Shown here: piece after piece, positions 34,243 through 46,524 of the stretch
Layout of the letters: every line of letters begins with the position of its first letter
Numbering within the stretch: the first letter of the stretch is position 1
Assembly: GCA_021018995.1 (NCBI GenBank)
Contig: CM037585.1
Span: forward strand, 124,586,831-124,650,830
Reading direction: 5' to 3'
Length of the DNA stretch: 64,000 nucleotides
Source: Chloranthus sessilifolius
Taxonomy: Eukaryota > Streptophyta > Magnoliopsida > Chloranthales > Chloranthaceae
Program-made: the position numbers and the translations under genes
The notes under the pieces: generated by a model
The model's database searches: none
Told to the model about the DNA's origin: nothing
The model's input: the letters and a program-made list of their open reading frames with translations, nothing else

Positions 34243-37200
34243 TGTAATAACCCAGATTTTTGAATTTTATTTAATGGTATTAGATGATGTACCATACAGT
34301 GCGTGGTGTTAACGCTCCACACCGGAATATACCCACTTTAGAAATAGTCTGATTTTTTTTATATATCAATATTAGACTCATTGCGGAGTACTCGTCGATA
34401 CGATTCCAACGATATATAATTTGTCGATTTTCGATAAGAATATAAAAAGTTATGCCTGTTTGAAGAGTGAAGCAGGTTAAAGGGCACAATTGTAAATTCG
34501 AGAGAGAATCACCATTTACCTTGGTGCTTACACAAAGCGCTGGAGCAAAACCTCTTCTCAAGCTTTTAAGGAAAGTCTTAATTAGAGTTAACCTATACAG
34601 GGAATTAGATATATATTTACTTCTTCTCTCAGTTGTCTCTCTTTATTCCCTTTTCTCTGTAAAAGCTCTGACAATGCCATCTTTCATAATTCCTCGTTGG
34701 ACAATGCCATCTCAAGCTTTTAAGGAAAGTCTTAATTAGAGTTAACCTATACAGGGAATTAGATATATATTTACTTCTTCTCTCAGTTGTCTCTCTTTAT
34801 TCCCTTTTCTCTGCAAAAGCTCTGACAATGCCATCTTTCATAATTTCTCGTTGGATCTCCATCGATTTTTGATCTTATAAGAGAATCTTACACCATCAAA
34901 GTTTCTTATCGCCGCGACCAATTTATTGTAAGAAAGGAATTCTCGCGAAAAGACTTGAGCATATCGTCTCTCGAATCCGATCTCCATCAACCCAAATCAT
35001 CGTAGGATTCGAATCACGCTTCAACATGTGGGTGCCTCTAAATCCATCTTAAATTATTCAGTTATTTCTTAAAAAGAAAACCCTAATTTTTTTTTAAATT
35101 TTGATAAATTTCGGGTCTTAAAAACTTAGAAATTAAGCCCAAAATCGATAGGATCGTTTTTCCCAGATTTTCGTAAAATTCGGCCAAACTCTTCAATAGA
35201 CATAGCCTCCGTATTTTAGCCATAATATTTTACTCAGAATTCGGATTAAAGTGATTCTTACGGCATTAGAAAGAAGACAACGAGATCTACAACTTTATCT
35301 GAAATAGTAATTTCACGAATCTAATGTTTTTAAGGTCAAATTTGGGCTGCAAGTTGGGATACGTTTTAGATGATTCAAGGTTACACGGGTTTGACATTAT
35401 TTTTTTAACTCTTGGACTACTTTACGCTAAATTTATCTCTAGACTTATAAATCGCTAAGATTAAATAAAATACATTAAATAGCTTGCATCGAATAACAAT
35501 CTATAAGTTTAAGGGGTCAAATATGGACGTTTTTCAATACTTACCATTCTATTACCTCCTTTAAGCCTCATACAATCTTTGATTTGACACATGTGCTCCT
35601 TTAGAATTTTAAAATAGGTCGGATCGCTATATCAGTCAATCACCAAATTTTATGGATACAATTAACCTTAATGAAGTATAGTTTCAACACTATTGTAAAA
35701 TAAATATAGTTAAATATTTCTTATTTTCTGTTTTACTTTAATATTTCGTATGTTATGTTCTTTATTAATTTTCTTCAAAAATATGAAATATTTAAGGTTT
35801 ATGTTATAATTCATTCTTATATATGTTCACCATTATCATATGACATTCATCATATAGAAAATCACGATAGAGCATATGCATATAAGTTAAGAATAAAATA
35901 TGACACATGACTTAAGCCTTCGTCACGGTGGGGTTTCTTTCACAGTCAAGTGGAACTTGGAATGTAGGCATCCATGTACGGATGCAACCCCTCTATGGTA
36001 GTATGGGATACCACACGAAGTACATCTAGGTTACTACGGAACTCGTCCCTTGAAAAACGTGGTTTAGTGAAGCCTATCGCACCGTGGCCTATTCTAACTA
36101 AGTTTTAAGAAAAAATGAGAAAAGAATATGTTAAGACACATGTATATTAAGAAAGTAGGGACTTAAGCCCACGCAAATATAAAATCGGGGCGGGGACCTA
36201 AGCCCAGAACCGAATAATATTATGATATGTTAAGATATGCTGTGAAGGTCAGCTAAATATAAATTAAGTTTCTACATGTGCCATACCTTACGAGCCACCG
36301 TAAGGGCTTAACGTCTGCAGCCAAGATGGGTCTTAAGGACATTATAGCCTTGTCTCGAACTAAGGGGACATCGTGGTTACTATGCCAGCAATCTCATCTG
36401 GCTGGATGGTGGTTTATGTTATGATATGGAGGTTAGGTGGTTATCTACACGTGGACCTCGCGTGGTAGGCTCGAGCAGCGATCCTGGCACAGATCGTTTA
36501 AATAAAATAAGATGTGAAGTACGTTGTGTAGGCGTATGGAGTAATTAATAAGACTTACGATATGTCACGTATGCTAAGTTGATGAAACAAATAGGAAAAG
36601 AGATAAGAAAATAGAAGCATCATGCACTCTTCATGTTATATTAGTATATTTTTCAGTCTTGATTATGATAGTCTATGAATTATGGATAAGTTTATTTCAT
36701 TTATTTAAGATGTTGGTTATATTTTAAAAATGCACCGCAATTCAAGCGATTGCACACACGATCACCTGAGTAAGTTATGGTGGATCGATTGTGCAACCCG
36801 TTGAGTTTACGCGACTGAGTAAACTCACCCCCCTCTCAAATCAAACAGTTTCAGGTGAAGATTCCATTTATCCTGTTCATGATGACGTGAGAGCTGCCGT
36901 TCCAGAGGCGGCTTACGTAGATGGAGACGTTGGCTATCATCCGGAGGAGAGCATAGATCCGGCAGATTTCTACAAGCCTTGAGAGTCCTTTTGCTTTAGA
37001 CTTTATTCTTTGACAGACATATTCTAGTTATTTTGATATTTTGTAATTTCAAGTTTAGAACCATTTTATCCTACGTAAAACTTATTTTTTTCCTATCTTA
37101 GATGCATGGTTAGGATTTATCTTTTTATTGTCTTTTATGATTCCCGCTATTAATTTATGAGTCAATTATTTTTAATGCTATCTTAAATGCCTCAATCCAT

Positions 37201-37316
37201 ATGCTAAGTCAATTTATAGATTATGTGTATGTCCGCTTATCGCCTTAACCAGCGTGCAGTGTCATAACACGGAATTCTAAGCCCTCGATATCAGGTAAAG
37301 ATTCTGGGTCGTGGCA
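34243..37316 (+). mobile_element. Solo LTR, gypsy-type, 3074 bp
   Basis: Begins TGTAATAACCCAGATTTTT and ends ..CTGGGTCGTGGCA, the pattern of plant chromovirus LTRs that start TGT-A-ACCC and end GGGTCGT-ACA. It is flanked by a perfect 5-bp duplication aaatc (34238-34242 and 37317-37321). There is no internal domain, so it is a solo LTR left by recombination. It shares long collinear blocks with 38236-40811 (gccttcgtcacggtg, ggcatccatgtacggatg, ggacctaagccca, gtccgcttatcgcctta). It contains an internal 154-bp tandem duplication. A 63-codon frame at 36791-36982 is not conserved in the sister copy, so it is not called as a gene. Confidence 0.85.
34558..34860. repeat. 154-bp tandem duplication inside solo LTR
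   Basis: tcaagcttttaaggaaagtc..ctgacaatgccatctttcat at 34558 is repeated almost identically at 34712. The sister LTR lacks it. Confidence 0.9.
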
Positions 37317-37321
37317 AAATC

Positions 37322-38230
37322 GTCATATGATTGGAGATTGTTTTATGTCCAAATCGTTCGCAAGATGAATCTTCAGGTTATGGACATACTAATAGATGAT
37401 CAAGTTTTATTCCTCATGACACACATCCCAAAAAAGGTAGTAGGAGAAGCACATGGAATACATCATGCTTAAATGTAATTTTAAGGTTAGTTTTTGGGCC
37501 GCATGCTATGTGAAATTAAAAACCAACCGTCAAATGTTACACACATGATCTCAAGATCCATCATGTGAAAGAATGGGACCAAAAAACAACAATCAATTGG
37601 TTTGGGCGGGAGGCGCAAATAGACCTACCCAATACTAGAAGGGTAGGTTTGTTCGTACCTACCTAATTATTGAGGCCGACTACATTCAAAACTAATTGAC
37701 TTGGTTGTCGGTTGAGTCGGATAGTAGAGATAGATTTTCATCCCAATCTTCGACATGATTGATATTAAGACCATGGGTGATGCATCAAACTATCAGTTCT
37801 TTACATGGTTCAAAATTTTGGCTGATAATTCAAATTATCGGTCAAAATGTATCAGTTTCGGTCCCCACCGAAATAAAAATTTGAACCGAAATTTCAATCA
37901 AAATATGTATGGAGAGGGAATTTTTGACCGAAATTCAAATTTTCGATTTTAGTCATGCTCAAAATCGATACTTTGATCCTTGGTTCTTTATTCCATATGG
38001 TCCAGATCCCCAAAAGTGAACTTAAAATCATGTTTGAGCGTGATTTATCCCACAAGATTTGAGTTGATTTTATGATTTGTGCCACTTGGAATAAAAAATG
38101 ACGGTTTGATGACGCACCCATGATCACAAGATCAATGGAGTGAAAGACTGGGCTGAAAATCGATCTCCATTGTCCGAATCAACCTAGTCAACGAGTTTTG
38201 AATGTAAGCTCCCTCAATAATTGGGAGGGC
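37322..38230. other. Spacer between the two solo LTRs
   Basis: Made of dispersed inverted-repeat family pieces (37370-37580, 37990-38190) around a block of 'aaattttggctgataatttcaaattatcggtc' and 'accgaaatttcaat' degenerate words (37810-37970). No genes. Confidence 0.55.
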
Positions 38231-38235
38231 GCAAA

Positions 38236-38339
38236 TGTTATGACCCGAGTTTTTAAAACCCAAATCTTGTGGCCTTAGATGGGGTGGGCCACCAAAAACA
38301 GTGTGCAAGCTCCACACCCTATTACTAACTCAAGCCCTT

Positions 38340-38379
<40 letters not shown>

Positions 38380-40811
38380 ATAATAATATTAATAATAAAT
38401 GTAATCATATGGTAATAAATAATGATAATGTGTGCAGCCGTATGCACCCATGCACGACCCGAATCATCAAGCCCAGACTCGAAGCTGACTCTAAGCCTAG
38501 ACTCCGACATTTTTTTTGTTATATGTGTATGTGAGGTGCTAGATACGCTATATACTGCCGTATAATGTTAATGCCCAACATCAAAACAAACCCCCCTCCT
38601 AAAAGAAGAAGAAATTAGAGATATTTGGGACTCTTGCTCTTTTAATGGGACGATTCCCTTTCTCTTTCTATAAATAAAAGCCAAAGACTTTATTTACTCC
38701 CCCCCCTCTCTCTCTCTCTTTTTTTGTTATGTGTATGTGAGGTGCTATACACTTTATGCTTATGTTGCCTTAATCTAGGGTTCGATTTGACCATTTTAGA
38801 TCTCAAGTTTTTGGTCGAATCAGGCCAGTGGTCAAAACCCACTTTTTCTATGACACATATGATTACCAAACTCAATGTCCCATATCTGATTTATTCAAAT
38901 CCTTAAAATACACCTTAAATATTTATAAGCCTTAATGAAAATTGAATTATTCAAGACCCCCAAACATCGGAAAGGTCCATGGGCCTTATGGACCCTTAAT
39001 GGGCTCGTATACCCAATGTAGTTAAACGCGCTTTTTGTAAACTCGTGGACTCAAACCTTTTGAATAGGCCCAACTCACCTTCTAAGCTTAGAACAATTAT
39101 TTAGGTACATCTTCTACTCACGCTATGAAGGTGTACGTACCTCGAAAACAGTACAACAAGAATCCCACGGTTGAAACTTGTTTGAGTCATATGAGAGTCG
39201 ATACTTAGTTAAATTTCACAAACGACCAGTCCGTTTTCATCAGATCGATAAGATCTAGTCTAACATCACTTTGTAATACACTTTCTGGTATTCACGTACC
39301 TTTTTTTTTTGTTAGGTCGCCTTCTTCTCTCTCTTAATGATGGGTGAGACATTTTCGAATTATGAGTAATATTAATTTTCTTTATTGTTAGATACTTTCT
39401 TATTATATGTTTCATTTGCTTTGTGTGATATTCATCAGTTAGAAGTACGTTAGGGCATATGTATATTAAGAAAAAAGAATAAGATACGACACACGACTTT
39501 TAAGCCTTCGTCACGGTGAGGTTTCTTTCACAGTCACGTAGAACTTGGAATATAGGCATCCATGTACGGATGTAACTCCTCTATGGTAGTATGAGATGCT
39601 ACACGAAGTACATCTAGGTTACTACGGAACCCGTCCCTTGGAAAGCGTGGTTTGTGAAGCCTATCGCACTATGGCTCATTCTAATTAAGTTTTAAGGAAA
39701 GATGGAATATGAATATATTAAGCTACGAAATGTTAAGAAAGTGGGGACTTAAGCCCACACAAATTTGAAAGCGGGGAGGGGACCTAAGCCCAAAACCGAA
39801 TAATATTATGATATGTTAAAATACGCTGTGAAGGTCAGCTAAATATGAATTAAGTATCTACACGTGTCATGTTTTGCGTGCCACCGCAAGATCCAACGTC
39901 TGCAGCCAAGACGGGTCTGAAGGACACTATGATAGCTTTGTTTCGAATTAAGGAGACATTGTGGTTACTATGCGTGCAACCTCATCGGGCTGGATGATAG
40001 TTTATGTTATGATATGGAGGTTAGGTGGCTATCTATACGTGGACCTCGCGTAATAGGCTTGAGCAGCGATTCTGGCACAGATTGTTTAAATAAGATAAGT
40101 AAGATACGAAGTACGCTGTATAGGCGTATGGAGTAATAATAAGACTTTCGATATGCCACGTAGGTTAAGTTGACAAGACAAGTAAGAAAAGTATAAGCAT
40201 TAGAACCATCATATGCACTGAAATATGTTACATTCTTTCAATTTTATAGTTTTATAGTTATGCAATGATTATGAGAACTTTTATTATGCTGTTTATATGA
40301 ATTTTTAAGGATTCACCTTCACTCACAAGGTTGCACCTATGATCACCTGGGTAGATTGTGGTACGGTGAATCGATTGTGCAACCTACTGAGTTTACGTGA
40401 CTGAGTAAACTCACCCCACAAAAAAAAAAACTAACAGCTACAGGTAAAAATATAGACTATATTATCCGATGGACTTGATGCATTGGAAGATGATACGGAT
40501 TTTAAAGGTGATGACTTGGATAATCAGGTAAACGACGTCAGGTATATATATTAATTGTTTAGAAAGATCTTTCAGTAGTTGACCGAACCTCTATTTTTTT
40601 GTCAGTTTGTTTAATGAACTCAAATTTTCAATGTAAGCTTATTGAAGAGAATTTTTTATATGAGAAGAAAGTTTGATTCACGATTTTTGAAAGCCCGATT
40701 TTATGTAAAATCTTATAAGATATGTTGTCCGCTTATCGCCTTAACAAGCGTGCGGGGTCATAACACGGGATTCTAGGCCCTCGAGATCGGATAGGATTCT
40801 AGGTTGTGACA
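38236..40811 (+). mobile_element. Solo LTR, gypsy-type, 2576 bp
   Basis: Begins TGTTATGACCCGAGTTTTT and ends ..CTAGGTTGTGACA. The flanks gcaaa (38231-38235) and gtaaa (40812-40816) match at 4 of 5 positions, as expected of an older 5-bp duplication. Same family and orientation as 34243-37316, but shorter; differences include an internal (TA)n/(TAA)n tract (38343-38400) and loss of the 154-bp duplication. No internal coding domain. Confidence 0.8.
38343..38400. repeat. (TA)n and (AAT)n microsatellite
   Basis: TA run to 38376 followed by ataataataatatt-type repeats, inside the second solo LTR. Confidence 0.9.
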
Positions 40812-40816
40812 GTAAA

Positions 40817-43238
40817 GGAGCAATTACTTGCACACCTAAAGTTGTCCCTTGAGCTTGGGAACCTCAAGGTCATAGGATCTAGCCGAACTTACCTATATAA
40901 AAAATAGACTTGGATATTTTGAAGACCTTTGTCATGTGGAAACACTATCTATGTTGTGCCTAAGTTATCCAATATATAGGGCATGATCTTAATATTTGCA
41001 ATACAAAAGATTGTCACAAAACAAAATCTCTATGGTATGATTTATCATAGTTAAAGGCCACGATATGCTTCAATGGTTGATCACCTTAAATCGTACGATA
41101 GAAATTGTGTTTCATGTCAATCTTTTGCATGCAGGTCATGACCTTCAAATAACACAGGCATAGATAGTGTTTTCACAGTGCCCAAATCCCCAAAATAACA
41201 ATCTTTAACATGGCCCATCCAAATTTGAACCAAACTTGATCAAACCCCACCCGATTTAACCCAAACTCGATCCAACCTGATTTGACTAGACCCGATCCAA
41301 CATGGGCCTAATACGATCCACTCATCATAAATCCTAACAACAACCCGGCCCATATGCCCCACCTAAACCCGACCAAACCTCTTTTGGGGCCGATCACATG
41401 TGGACCTAAGCTAACTAAACCCAACTTCCCCTTCGTCCCTCATCTTCTTCAAGAAAAAAAAAAACAGAAGAAAATGGAGGACTTCCCTCCAACCGATCCC
41501 AACCCCCTTCTATGAGGCTTGCGACATGGCCGGCCGGCCAGGCCATCACAACTGGTAGACTTGATAGACCACTGACCTTTGACTGGTAAGATCGACCCGT
41601 TTGCTACCCTACGGTTATGGCATTTTATATTTATTAAAATCTAAGGAAAATATAAGGTTTTCAATCGGGTCGGGTTGAGTTTTCGGGGTTGGACAGATGT
41701 CCTTTATCGGTTAGATAAACGAAAATTTTGGATCTGACTCATTAACAGCACTGGTTTTTCAATCAAATCTATAAAAGTAGAAGTCGTGAAAGTCAATATT
41801 CCACTGTATCAACCGATTTTGGACCCTTTGCTTCTGAAAAAGTTATTGTATAACCCATGAACAAAATCCAAGAACATGTTGACATCCTCGTCTCTTTAAC
41901 ATGTTGGTCTGCAACCAAAATATGACTCTAATAGCCATCCAATGAAGGTGGCAATTAAGATCATCATCCGTACGGTTGGAGTCTTCCAGATGGATATAGG
42001 CATGTGTAACATGTACGGTGGGAGATTGGGGTGATAACCATACAAGGGCATATAATAATCTTTACCCAATCTTACGCTGCTTAAATTGACATTTTATTTC
42101 CCCATGTGCACCTCCTCATTGAGGAAGATCTGGTATTCAGACTAAACAGTTGGTGGCTAGCTTATTGTGCGTTGTACACGTGAGTCACGTGACACACATC
42201 TCAAGCGATTGCAGACCATTTGCGTAGACGGTACCCGGCACAAACACCATACTCATCAGACGATTAAACGGAGCACTTCGAAGATCTGACACTGACAGTT
42301 GTCAATAAGCAATCTCAACCGTCCATTTGCAAACTCACGACCCGAATGGATGTGCATGCAACACACCGAATCTCGTCTGAACACTATATTTGACTGTTCA
42401 ATGTGAATGTGGGATCCATAACCTGCCAAAAAGTGAAGCCTTTGGTTCTCTTTTCTGGGAATGAGTCCAACCACTTGGCACCAAATTAGGGAGGTCTTAA
42501 TTCTAAATTAACACTAAGCACTGATGAAATCTCAATTACTATAATATACTGACTGATGGATCTCTAACAAACTAACCTTTCTATTTCTCAACAAACTCAC
42601 CCAATTCACGTGAGAACCCATTATTGTAGGAATCATGGGACTAAACACGTCTTACCCACCGCCTAATTGCATTAATAATTAATCTCCACTTATCTCAAGC
42701 CTACTGAAATCTATAATAGTCAATTTTTCTTGACAGGCAACGGCTAAAAGGTATTATTAAGTTTATTATAAAAGCATATATATTGGTTGCTGTTTACTCA
42801 TCTACTCTTCTCCTCCTCACAAGAAAGAACCGTTGACACATCATAATGTGTTGAAAAAAATAATAGGAGAGGCATCATATCAGCGATCAAGCACGCCTCC
42901 ACCACCAAATGCAACTACTATCTGACTTCATCAAATCTCCCAAACCTCAAAATCCATGAATTCTGCCTTTTAAAAATCTAAATTAAAAGAATAAGGGTAC
43001 CATTATTTACAATCTCATGAAAACAATAACCTCACCCATCTCTAATCAGAAACATGAAATAAAAAACTGGCCGGTTGATGATATGCCCATAATCTCAAGA
43101 TCAGTTGTACCAAAAATAATTTCCTGTATGAGTCAAAGCGGTCAACGGCTAGAGGAGAGGGGTGAGGTTACTGTTTCATCGGGTGTAAATAACGGTATTC
43201 AAAAAAAATAAAGGAATCCAAGTTACAAAGGTTTCTAT
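40817..43238. other. Intergenic sequence upstream of the glutaredoxin-like gene
   Basis: 40900-41170 and 43040-43150 contain dispersed-family words. 41220-41400 is a degenerate 'aaacccgacc / gatccaacc' run of the kind seen in decayed plant repeats. ggccggccggcc lies at 41530-41541. The last few hundred bases before 43238 should contain the promoter, but I cannot point to a convincing TATA box. Confidence 0.5.
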
Positions 43239-43311
43239 TTGACCTATTCTCTCTCTCGCCCTGAACTATACCAAAACACAGCTCCCCCCCGCTTAACAAA
43301 CTTAACAAACA

Positions 43312-43449
43312 ATCTCTCTCTCTCTCTCTCTCTCTCCTCTGGCTACCCACTCTTAAAAAAAGCAAAAGCCATCGAAAACCTGCAACAACGTCCCTCCGCT
43401 TTTCCAGACCCTCCTCATCCAACCAAAACCATTCCTGTTAAGCAACCCA

Positions 43450-43512
<63 letters not shown>
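43312..43512 (+). promoter_or_regulatory. (CT)n-rich 5' leader of the glutaredoxin-like gene
   Basis: Two uninterrupted CT runs (43312-43337 and about 30 units at 43453-43512). The second ends 3 bp before the start codon at 43516. CT/GA tracts are common in plant 5' untranslated regions and core promoters. Start-codon proximity of so long a run is unusual and would be length-variable. Confidence 0.7.
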
Positions 43513-43513
<1 letters not shown>

Positions 43514-43515
43514 CA

Positions 43516-44244
43516 ATGTGGCTCCCGTGGAGTCGTCCGAAAACCACCACCACCAGCGACAAAATAAACTTGAATTCCTCTTCCTTCACCTTCTCCACAT
43601 TCAAAGACGTCTTAAATCTCTTCACCGAAGAAAACCCAGAAACCACCGAAACCACCAAAAAGCCCTCACTTTTCCACCGCGTTCGAGTTTCCAAAAATGC
43701 ACTCCGCAGCTGCAACTCCATGCCTGTCCGCTTCGACCAGGCGGCCGACGTCGCCGGGGAAGATAAGCGGATCGTCGTCTACTTCACGAGCCTCCGCGTC
43801 GTCCGCAAAACCTTCGAAGACTGCAGGGCCGTCCGATCAATCTTGCGAGGGTTTCGTGTGTCTTTAGACGAACGAGATCTGTCGATGGACGCGGGGTTTA
43901 TGGCGGAGTTGCAGGGCATTTTGGGAAACAAAAGGTTAGGGTTGCCTCGGGTTTTTATTGGTGGGAGGTACGTGGGCGGTGCGGATGAGATCCGTACGAT
44001 GCACGAGTGCGGTGAGTTAAAGAAGTTCGTGGAAGGGTTTCCGATCGCGGATCCCGGGGTTTGTAAGGGATGTGGAGGGATTCGATTTGTGCTGTGTAGT
44101 AGTTGCTATGGGAGCCACAAGTGTTATACGGAAAAGGGTGGTGGGTTCAGAAGCTGCACTCTGTGTAATGAAAATGGTTTGATCAGGTGCCCTTCTTGTT
44201 CTTATTCTTCTTCTTCTTTACAGAGGGTTTCTGGTGTGGATTAA
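43516..44244 (+). CDS. Glutaredoxin-like cysteine-rich protein
   Basis: Intact, intronless 242-residue protein of the plant family of glutaredoxin-domain proteins with a C-terminal cysteine-rich tail. Residues 1-75 are a low-complexity N-terminus. Residues 84-176 form the thioredoxin-fold glutaredoxin-like domain: RIVVYFTSL strand, RKTFEDC helix start (C103), LPRVFIGG with the cis-proline at P144, and VGGADEI for the glutathione-binding loop. The usual CPYC/CGFS active site is replaced by SLRV, so classical dithiol or CGFS chemistry is not expected. Residues 183-228 carry four C-x2-C pairs (C183/186, C194/197, C214/217, C225/228) plus C203, a likely zinc-binding tail. Biochemical roles in this family are poorly known. 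The start is the first ATG after the (CT)n leader; longer overlapping frames arise only from the CT repeat. GC content is well above its surroundings, as expected for a real exon. Confidence 0.93.
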   Translation: MWLPWSRPKTTTTSDKINLNSSSFTFSTFKDVLNLFTEENPETTETTKKPSLFHRVRVSKNALRSCNSMPVRFDQAADVAGEDKRIVVYFTSLRVVRKTFEDCRAVRSILRGFRVSLDERDLSMDAGFMAELQGILGNKRLGLPRVFIGGRYVGGADEIRTMHECGELKKFVEGFPIADPGVCKGCGGIRFVLCSSCYGSHKCYTEKGGGFRSCTLCNENGLIRCPSCSYSSSSLQRVSGVD

Positions 44245-45114
44245 TCAAAATTGAGAGATTAAAAAAAACAGAGTGATTAGAAAATGGGATTTTTTTTTTG
44301 CCTTTCTCAAAGTTTTTGTTTGTTTGTTTGTTGGAAATGTAATTGTATTTTTAAGAGAAAGATTAATTACTACATTAACAGCTGACAAAATTAGCTTTTT
44401 TTTGGTGGTTGTTTGTTAATTTTTTTTTAATTTTTCCTTTCTATTAGCTTTTTTTATTTATTAAAAAATATAATGGGAGGAAATCTCTAGTATTATTTTC
44501 TAATACCCAAAGCTGGTATTAGCAAGCAGGGATTTGAAAACCGATACGTATAGGCATATTGGCCTCGGACCAAGGCCGATAAGTATCGGATATATCGTCC
44601 AAACCAACTGATATTTGACTACTTTTTATTTTTAGTTTTTGTATATACCTCCTGATCCGATATTACATTAAAACCCCTGAGTTATGGGTATTTATATTGC
44701 AGCTATGGTCTTGTCGTATCAGCTGTGATGTTCTCAATGGAATCAGCTGTTAGGTAGCCGCTCTTATTAGTGCCTACTGGATTGACTGCGCGGTTAATTA
44801 GCCCTCACTGCGCGGTTAATTCCTCATTCTGTTTTCAAGAGAAGGGAATTAATACATGAACAGCTGCCAAAATTAGATTTTTGGGTGCTTGTTTATTTTT
44901 CATATTTATTTTAATTTAATCTTATTTATTTTTATAATTTATTTTAAAAAATGGAGGAAAAATCTGATGCAGCTGTCTAACACAAAACACTGATATCCAT
45001 ATTGTTTCACTGATACCAGTACTTAAGAGCATAGTTTATAAGTTCGGATTATTTCAAAAAGGATTTAGGGCAAAATGCTAAAAAACATATAGGAATTATA
45101 AAATAAAAATAAAC
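44245..45114. other. 3' flank of the glutaredoxin-like gene
   Basis: T-rich 3' region to about 44460 that probably holds the untranslated end and polyadenylation site (no single signal is decisive), a 'ccgatacgtat..gccgataagtatcgg' block at 44540-44620, then AT-rich sequence. Confidence 0.5.
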
Positions 45115-45486
45115 TATATATATATATATATATATAAAAGGTGTCTTTGGTTCATGAGAGGACGGTCACCGTCCTCAGAGGTCCACATGGTATCCAAAAC
45201 ATTGTTTTAATATCGCATAAACCTCCGGTGCATTGGTTATATCATGTTTTTTTTTTTTTTTTAAATTCATCTCCACCATGCGTTTTTTTGACCTATGAAA
45301 TATAGTCTATTGAAACTAGTCAAATATTGACTTTGCTTTTAAAAAGCTTTTTTCAATTTATTTTTTAAAAATTGATCTAAATCATTTACCCGTGCTCCAC
45401 TTGACTACTAAAGAGTGTTTTGTGTGTCATGTGTATCTGGAGGATTAGAGAACCGTGACCGTTCTCAAATAGAGGATAGAACTGGC

Positions 45487-45529
<43 letters not shown>
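45115..45529. mobile_element. Small palindrome-ended element within a TA microsatellite
   Basis: TA runs at 45115-45136 and 45491-45529 bracket about 350 bp. Near each inner edge is a 19-bp palindrome: gaggacggtcaccgtcctc (45158-45176, perfect about its middle base) and gagaaccgtgaccgttctc (45448-45466). These two are related to one another in inverted orientation (16 of 19). No coding content. The layout suggests a MITE inserted into a (TA)n tract, as described for the rice Micron family. Confidence 0.5.
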
Positions 45530-45533
<4 letters not shown>

Positions 45534-46515
45534 AGTTGTCTTTAAATTATAAAATAGGGAGCAGTTATCTGCACAAACTTTTAAAGTGATTACGCCGAGG
45601 TTACAAGAAGACTTTGTATTTTAGGAATATGTGACATGTAAAAATACAATTTTGGCTGTCTAATTTAAAGTTTATGATCTATAGATCCTTAGTAGATAAG
45701 ATTGACATGATATATAATTTTCATTATGTAATTAAATATAGTCAAAAATAAATTGAAAAGTTGGAGAATTGATGATTCAAATGAATATTAATATTAGGTG
45801 AAAAGTTTGGCATATCGCTTATTCGAATTTTTTTTTCCAGAATTTTAATTGCTTGGGAGAATTTTGTGACAGGGCTTAAGACGCATCATATTGGATGCAG
45901 TGACTTTTGTAGCCATAATATTCGACAATTTTTTTTATTTTTTCCCACAGATTCAGGATAATAGAAATGTGTGGAGGTCATCTTTTGACGGGTATGGAAA
46001 GCTCTAACATATATGCACGGTTTTGAGATGTGATTTGAAGGTGCTGCCAAGTGCCAACCATGTAAGATGCATGCCCAAATCGTTGTACTCCCTTTGGCCA
46101 CAATCAATGCCGTCAGATCAAAATCTAATTGATTTAGACCATAGTAACCAAGTTCGGACTCAGCAATTATTCGGCAGGTTACCTTTAATTCAAATAAATT
46201 CTAGAACGAAACGGGAAAACTTTAAAAAATATTTGGGATTATAAAAGTATCAATAAACTATTAAAATTTAAATAATATATTTTGACCTATTTATAGTTAA
46301 AAACAAAATCCTTAAATAATTAAATAATTGGATCATATAATCCGCATGCATTAATAATTTACAGTTGTATGAAAACAATATTAAATATGATCAGAACATG
46401 TACACAATAAAAGAAAATTCTTAATTTGGAGATGGTGGATGGTGGTTGTCTTAGGTGCTTAACTATGTTATTAAATGTTAATTACAACGTCGGATTATGG
46501 ATAACATATGCATGA
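45530..46515. other. AT-rich intergenic sequence
   Basis: Nothing recognisable. The target duplication of the Mutator-like element starts at 46516. Confidence 0.5.
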
Positions 46516-46524
46516 TTTTAAATA

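Noticed and set aside
36791-36982. 63-codon acidic frame in the solo LTR
   Set aside because: The corresponding stretch of the sister LTR (40440-40560) does not keep the frame.
43239-43766. 175-codon frame overlapping the glutaredoxin-like gene start
   Set aside because: Its Ser-Leu repeats come from the (CT)n tract and it runs in another frame through the real gene.
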